Positions 58,650 through 64,000 of a stretch of 64,000 nt of DNA are shown one piece after another (within the stretch, counting starts at the first letter, position 1; each line of letters opens with the position of its first letter). The notes under the pieces are model-generated. The model saw nothing but the letters and a program-made list of their open reading frames with translations. It did no database searches and was not told the DNA's origin. Made by a program: the position numbers and the translations under genes. Origin of the DNA: Thysanoteuthis rhombus (taxonomy: Eukaryota; Mollusca; Cephalopoda; Oegopsida; Thysanoteuthidae); the NCBI GenBank assembly GCA_963457665.1, contig OY735228.1, positions 4,231,971 through 4,295,970 on the forward strand, read 5' to 3'.

Positions 58650-58750
58650 TACAATATGGCAATTATAGGGCTAAGAAAACACGCTAAATTGCTGTGGTAA
58701 TTTATAAGAGAATAATTTCAATTCAGTTCAATCTGAATGTCTATCATATT

Positions 58751-58823
58751 TGGTTCCACTGGGGATCGAACCCAGGGCCTCTTGCGTGTGAAGCAAGCGT
58801 GATAACCACTACACTATGGAACC
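58751..58823 (-). tRNA. tRNA-Val(CAC), array consensus
   Basis: Exact consensus, third of the three. Next to a TTATATTGTATG variant at 58925. Confidence 0.85.
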
Positions 58824-59272
58824 TACAACATTGCAATTACAGGGCTAAGAAAACATGCTAAATTTCTGTGATTATTTATAAGAGAATAATTTCAATTCGG
58901 TTTAATCTGAATGTGTATTATATTTAGTTCCGCTGGGGATCGAACCCAGGTTATATTGTATGTGAAGCAAGCGTGATAACACCTACACTATGGAACCTAC
59001 AACATGACAATTACAGGGCTAAGAAAACAGGCTAAATTGCTGTGCTAATTTATAAGAGAATAATTTCAATTAAGTTCAAACTGAATGTCTATCATATTTG
59101 GTTCCACTGGGGATCGAACCCAGGGCCTCTTGCGTGTGAAGCGAGCATGATAACCACTACACTATGGAATTTACAACATGGCAATGACAGGGCTAAGAAA
59201 ACAGGCTAAACTGCTGTGATAATTCATAAGAGAATAATTTCAAATCAGTTCAATCTGAATGTCTATCATTTT

Positions 59273-59345
59273 TGGTTCCACTGGGGATCGAACCCAGGGC
59301 CTCTTGCGTGTGAAGCAAGCGTGATAACCACTACACTATGGAACC
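59273..59345 (-). tRNA. tRNA-Val(CAC), array consensus
   Basis: Exact consensus; flank reads CATTTTTGG rather than CATATTTGG. Confidence 0.85.
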
Positions 59346-60142
59346 TACAACATAGCAATTACATGGCTAAGAAAACAGGCTAAATTTCTGTGATATTTTA
59401 TAAGAGAATAATTTCAAATCAGTTCAATCTGAATGTCTATCATATTTGGTTCCACTGGGGATCGAACCCATGGTCTCTTGCGTGTGAAGCAAGCGTGATA
59501 ACCACTACACTATGGAACCTACAACATGGCAATTACAGGGCTAAGAAAACACGCTAAATTGCTGTGGTAATTTATAAGAGAATAATTTCAAATCAGTTCA
59601 ATCTGAATGTCTATCATATTTGGTTCCACTGGGGATCGAACCCAGGGCCTCTTCCGTGTAAGGCAAGCGGGATAACAACTACACTATGGAACCTACAACA
59701 TGGCAATTTCAGGGCTAAGAAAACACGCTAAATTGCTGTGATAATTTATAAGAGAATAATTTCAAATCAGTTCAATCTGAATGTCTATCGTATTTGGTTC
59801 CACTGGGGATCAAACCCAGGGTATATTATATGTGAAGCAAGCGTGATAACACCTACACTATGGAACCTACAACATGGCAATTACAGGGCTAAGAAAACAC
59901 GCTAAATTGCTGTGATATTTTATAAGAGAATAATTTCAAATCAGTTCAATCTGAATGTCTATTATATTTGGTTCCACTGGGGATCGTACCCAGGGCCTCT
60001 TGCGTGTGAAGCAAGCGTGATAACCACTACACTATGGAACCTACAACATGGCAATTACAGGGTTAAGAAAACACGCTAAATTGCTGTGGTAATTTATAAG
60101 AGAATAATTTCAATTCAGTTCAATCTGAATGTCTGTCATATT

Positions 60143-60215
60143 TGGTTCCACTGGGGATCGAACCCAGGGCCTCTTGCGTGTGAAGCAAGCGTGATAACCA
60201 CTACACTATGGAACC
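60143..60215 (-). tRNA. tRNA-Val(CAC), array consensus
   Basis: Exact consensus; ten-monomer paralogue of the 58403 copy, sharing its linker. Confidence 0.85.
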
Positions 60216-60316
60216 TACAACATGGCCATTACAGGGCTAAGAAAACACGCTAAATTGCTGTGCTAATTTATAAGAGAATAATTTCAATTCAGTTCAATCT
60301 GAATGTCTATCATATT

Positions 60317-60389
60317 TGGTTCCACTGGGGATCGAACCCAGGGCCTCTTGCGTGTGAAGCAAGCGTGATAACCACTACACTATGGAACC
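60317..60389 (-). tRNA. tRNA-Val(CAC), array consensus
   Basis: Exact consensus; ten-monomer paralogue of the 58577 copy. Confidence 0.85.
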
Positions 60390-61360
60390 TACAACATGGC
60401 AATTACAGGGCTAAGAAAACACGCTAAATTGCTGTGATATTTTATAAGAGAATAATTTCAAATCAGTTCAATCTGAATGTCTATCATATTTGGTTCCACT
60501 GGGGATCGTACCCAGTGCCTCTTGCGTGTGAAGCAAGCGTGATAACCACTACACTATGGAACCTACAACATGGCAATTACAGGGCTAAGAAAACACGCTA
60601 AATTGCTGTGATATTTTATAAGAGAAAAATTTCAAATCAGTTCAATCTGAATGTCTATCGTATTTAGTTCCACTGGGGATCAAACCCAGGGTATATTATA
60701 TGTGAAGCAAGCGTGATAACCACTACACTATGGAACCTACAACATGGCAATTACAGGGCTAAGAAAACACGCTAAATTGCTGTGATAATTTATAAGAGAA
60801 TAATTTCAATTCAGTTCAATCTGAATGTCTATCATATTTGGTTCCACTGGGGATCGAACCCAGGGCCTCTTGCGTGTGAAGCAAGCGTGATAACCACTAC
60901 ACTATTGAACCTACAACATGGCAATTACAGGGCTAAGAAAACACGCTAAATTGCTGTGGTAATTTATAAGAGAATAATTTCAATTCAGTTCAATCTGAAT
61001 GTCCATCATATTTGGTTCCACTGGGGATCGAACCCAGGGCCTCTTGCGTGTGAAGCAAGCGTGATAACCTCTACACTATGGAACCTACAACATGGCAATT
61101 ACAGGGCTAAGAAAACATGCTAAATTGCTGTGATAATTTATAAGAGAATAATTTCAATTCAGTTCAATCTGAATGTCTATCATATTTGGTTCCACTGGGG
61201 ATCGAACCCAGGGCCTCTTGCGTGTGAAGCAAGCGTGATAACCACTACACTATGGAATGTACAACATGGCAATTACAGGGCTAAGAAAACAGACTAAACT
61301 GCTGTGATATTATATAACAGAATAATTTCAAATCAGTTCAATCTGAATGTCTATCATATT

Positions 61361-61433
61361 TGGTTCCACTGGGGATCGAACCCAGGGCCTCTTGCGTGTG
61401 AAGCAAGCGTGATAACCACTACACTATGGAACC
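61361..61433 (-). tRNA. tRNA-Val(CAC), array consensus
   Basis: Exact consensus. Its 3' linker has the unusual AAACAGACTAAACTG spelling seen again before 63795. Confidence 0.85.
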
Positions 61434-61534
61434 TACAACATGGCAATTACAGGGCTAAGAAAACACGCTAAATTGCTGTGATATTTTATAAGAGAAAAAT
61501 TTCAAATCAGTTCAATCTGAATGTCTATCATATT

Positions 61535-61607
61535 TGGTTCCACTGGGGATCGAACCCAGGGCCTCTTGCGTGTGAAGCAAGCGTGATAACCACTACACTA
61601 TGGAACC
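61535..61607 (-). tRNA. tRNA-Val(CAC), array consensus
   Basis: Exact consensus; 5' flank CTGCAACATGG. Confidence 0.85.
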
Positions 61608-61882
61608 TGCAACATGGCAATTTCAGGGCTAAGAAAACACGCTAAATTGCTGTGATAATTTATAAGAGAATAATTTCAAATCAGTTCAATCCGAATGTCT
61701 ATCGTATTTGGTTCCACTGGGGATCGAACCCAGGGTATATTATATGTGAAGCAAGCGTGATAACCACTACACTATGGAACCTACAACATGGCAATTACAG
61801 GGCTAAGAAAACACGCTAAATTGCTGTGATAATTTATAAGAGAATAATTTCAATTCAGTTCAATCTGAATGTCTATCATATT

Positions 61883-61955
61883 TGGTTCCACTGGGGATCG
61901 AACCCAGGGCCTCTTGCGTGTGAAGCAAGCGTGATAACCACTACACTATGGAACC
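61883..61955 (-). tRNA. tRNA-Val(CAC), array consensus
   Basis: Exact consensus; follows a TATATTATATG variant at 61709. Confidence 0.85.
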
Positions 61956-63272
61956 TACAACATGGCAATTACAGGGCTAAGAAAACACGCTAAATTGCTG
62001 TGGTAATTTATAAGAGAATAATTTCAATTCAGTTCAATCTGAATGTCTATCATATTTGGTTCCACTAGGGATCGAACCCAGGGCCTCTTGCGTGTGAGGC
62101 AAGCGTGATAACCACTACACTATGGAACCTACAACCTGGCAATTACAGGGCTAAGAAAACACGCGAAATTGCTGTGATATTCTATAAGAGAATAATTTCA
62201 ATTCAGTTCAATGTGAATGTCTATCATATTTGGTTCCACTGGGGATCGAACCCAGGCCTCTTCCGTGTGAAGCAAGAGTGATAACCACTACACTATGGAA
62301 CTTACAATATGGTAATTACAGGGCTAAGAAAACACGCTAAATTGCTGTGATAATTTATAAGAGAATAATTTCAAATCAGTTCAATCTGAATGTCTATCAT
62401 ATTTGGTTCCACTGGGGATCGAACCCAGGGCCTCTTGCGTGTGAAGCAAGCGTGATAACCACTACACTATGGAACTTACAACATGGCAATTACAGGGTTA
62501 AGAAAACAGGCTAAATTGCTGTGGTAATTTATAAGAGAATAATTTCAATTCAGTTCAATCTGAATGTCTATCATATTTGGTTCCACTAGGGATCGAACCC
62601 AGGGCCTCTTGCGTGTGAAGCATGCGTGATAACCACTACACTATGGAACCTACAACATGGCAATTACAGGGCTAAGAAAACACGCTAAATTGCTGTGATA
62701 TTCTATAAGAGAATAATTTCAATTCAGTTCAATCTGAATGTCCATCATATTTGGTTCCACTGGGGATCGAACCCAGGCCTCTTGCGTGTGAAGCAAGCGT
62801 GATAACCACTACACTATGGAACCTACAACATAGCGATTACAGGGCAAAGAAAACACGCTAAATTTCTGTGATTATTTATAAGAGAATAATTTCAAATCAG
62901 TTCAATCATAATGTCTATCATATTCGGTTCCACTGGGGATCGAACCCAGGGCCTCTTGCGTGTGAAGCAAGCGTGATAACCACTACACTATGGAACCTAC
63001 AACGTAGCAATTACAGGGCAAAGAAAACACGCTAAATTGCTGTGGTAATTTATAAGAGAATAATTTCAAGTCAGTTCAATCTGAATGTGTATTATATTTA
63101 GTTCTGTTGGGGATCGAACCCAGGGTATATTGTATGTGAAGCAAGCGTGATAACCACTACACTATGGAACCTACAACATGACAATTACAGGGCTAAGAAA
63201 ACAGGCTAAATTGCTGTGGTAATTTATAAGAGAATAATTTCAATTCAGTTCAATCTGAATGTCTGTCATATT

Positions 63273-63345
63273 TGGTTCCACTGGGGATCGAACCCAGGGC
63301 CTCTTGCGTGTGAAGCAAGCGTGATAACCACTACACTATGGAACC
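63273..63345 (-). tRNA. tRNA-Val(CAC), array consensus
   Basis: Exact consensus; third occurrence of the GTCTGTCATA-linked type (58403, 60143). Confidence 0.85.
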
Positions 63346-63446
63346 TACAACATGGCCATTACAGGGCTAAGAAAACACGCTAAATTGCTGTGGTAATTTA
63401 TAAGAGAATAATTTCAATTCAGTTCAATCTGAATGTCTATCATATT

Positions 63447-63519
63447 TGGTTCCACTGGGGATCGAACCCAGGGCCTCTTGCGTGTGAAGCAAGCGTGATA
63501 ACCACTACACTATGGAACC
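63447..63519 (-). tRNA. tRNA-Val(CAC), array consensus
   Basis: Exact consensus; third occurrence of the CATGGCCATT-linked type (58577, 60317). Confidence 0.85.
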
Positions 63520-64000
63520 TACAACATGGCAATTACAGGGCTAAGAAAACACGCTAAATTGCTGTGATATTTTATAAGAGAATAATTTCAAATCAGTTCA
63601 ATCTGAATGTCTATCATATTTGGTTCCACTGGGGATCGAACCCAGGGCCTCTTGCGTGTGAAGCAAGCGTGATAACCACTACACTATGGAATCTACAACA
63701 TGGCAATTACAGGGCTAAGAAAACAGACTAAACTGCTGTGATATTCTATAAGAGAATAATTTCAATTCAGTTCAATGTGAATGTCTATCATATTTGGTTC
63801 CACTGGGGATCGAACCCAGGCCTCTTCCGTGTGAAGCAAGAGTGATAACCACTACACTATGGAACTTACAATATGGTAATTACAGGGCTAAGAAAACACG
63901 CTAAATTGCTGTGATAATTTATAAGAGAATAATTTCAAATCAGTTCAATCTGAATGTCTATCATATTTGGTTCCACTGGGGATCGAACCCAGGGCCTCTT

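Larger units (their letters stand above)
57882..60389 (-). repeat. Ten-monomer higher-order repeat
   Basis: Monomers 57882, 58056, 58229, 58403 and 58577 reappear at 59621, 59795, 59969, 60143 and 60317 (offset about 1739-1740 bp). Ordered marks: CTTCCGTGTAA, then TATATTATATG, then a GTACCC variant, then a GTCTGTCATA linker, then a CATGGCCATT linker. The last two marks occur a third time at 63273-63447. Confidence 0.9.
62231..63999 (-). repeat. Nine-monomer offset repeat at the right edge
   Basis: Monomer 62231 (2-nt deletion in CCCAGGCCTCTTCCGTG, then CTTACAATATGGTAATT) reappears at 63795, offset 1564 bp, and the following monomer likewise. The repeat runs off the window. Confidence 0.75.
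48141..64000 (-). repeat. Homogenised 174-bp tRNA-Val(CAC) tandem array (about 92 monomers, runs off the window)
   Basis: Each monomer is a 73-nt minus-strand tRNA-Val(CAC) sequence plus a 101-nt linker. Starts fall at 48141, 48314, 48487, 48661, 48835, 49009 and so on, with steps of 174 (rarely 173 or 175), to 63969. The consensus tRNA folds perfectly: GGTTCCA/TGGAACC, D arm GTG/CAC, CTTGC-TTCACAC-GCAAG, CTGGG-TTCGATC-CCCAG, discriminator A. Seventeen monomers match it exactly and most others differ by 1-5 bases. The only frequent minus-strand T4 in the linker is 71 nt past the tRNA 3' end (plus-strand AGAAAACACG), 26 nt before the next gene. Orientation is uniform and no other gene is inside. 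Confidence 0.97.

Noticed and set aside
48141-64000. CRISPR array (regular repeats and spacers)
   Set aside because: The whole 174-bp monomer is conserved including the spacer part, and the repeat is a tRNA in a eukaryotic context.

Overview
This window looks like a nuclear segment of an invertebrate animal. It is AT-rich and full of microsatellites ((AT)n, (TG)n, (CA)n, (TC)n, (TATC)n, (ATC)n). It carries eukaryotic tRNA genes with internal A/B boxes, no encoded CCA and oligo-T Pol III terminators, plus decayed RTE-type non-LTR retrotransposons. RTE remnants with (ATC)n tails and dense tRNA-derived repeats would suit a lophotrochozoan such as a cephalopod, but that is only a guess. I found no convincing host protein-coding gene. 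The open frames are short, low-complexity, or cross tRNAs and mobile elements.

Almost everything derives from two nuclear tRNA genes, tRNA-Val(CAC) and tRNA-Phe(GAA), multiplied by direct, inverted and tandem duplication. Region 0-20 kb holds Val/Phe modules, including a long imperfect inverted repeat (about 4.7-9.56 kb against 15.94-19.47 kb) and a smaller inverted block (3.5-4.3 kb against 11.8-12.7 and 13.0-13.9 kb). Two 5S-rRNA-like pseudogenes each sit 78 nt from a tRNA-Val, head to head. Region 19.5-28.8 kb is two direct copies of one unit (Val(-), four Val-like repeats(+), Phe module(+), RTE remnants). The second copy is nearly complete and the first is deleted in several places. Region 28.8-44.5 kb is an older, eroded version: Val(-) genes or pseudogenes followed about 400-550 bp later by Phe-like(+) remnants, RTE 3' ends, and an unclassified dispersed repeat.

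From 44.9 kb to the right edge (19.1 kb, continuing outside) runs a head-to-tail array of about 112 monomers. The monomer is 174 bp: a 73-nt minus-strand tRNA-Val(CAC) plus a 101-nt linker. The left 3.2 kb is highly diverged. From 48.14 kb the period is almost exactly 174 bp and higher-order repeats (9-, 10- and 17-monomer offsets) are visible. Seventeen monomers carry a tRNA identical to a consensus that folds perfectly. That consensus differs from the dispersed canonical tRNA-Val at two base pairs, both compensated (G7:C66 to A7:T66, and one C:G to T:A in the anticodon stem). Short plus-strand arrays of the same monomer at 19.84-20.25 and 23.55-24.13 kb appear to be relatives of the founder. 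The array is the most unusual feature of the window: either a very large tRNA gene battery or a tRNA-derived satellite.
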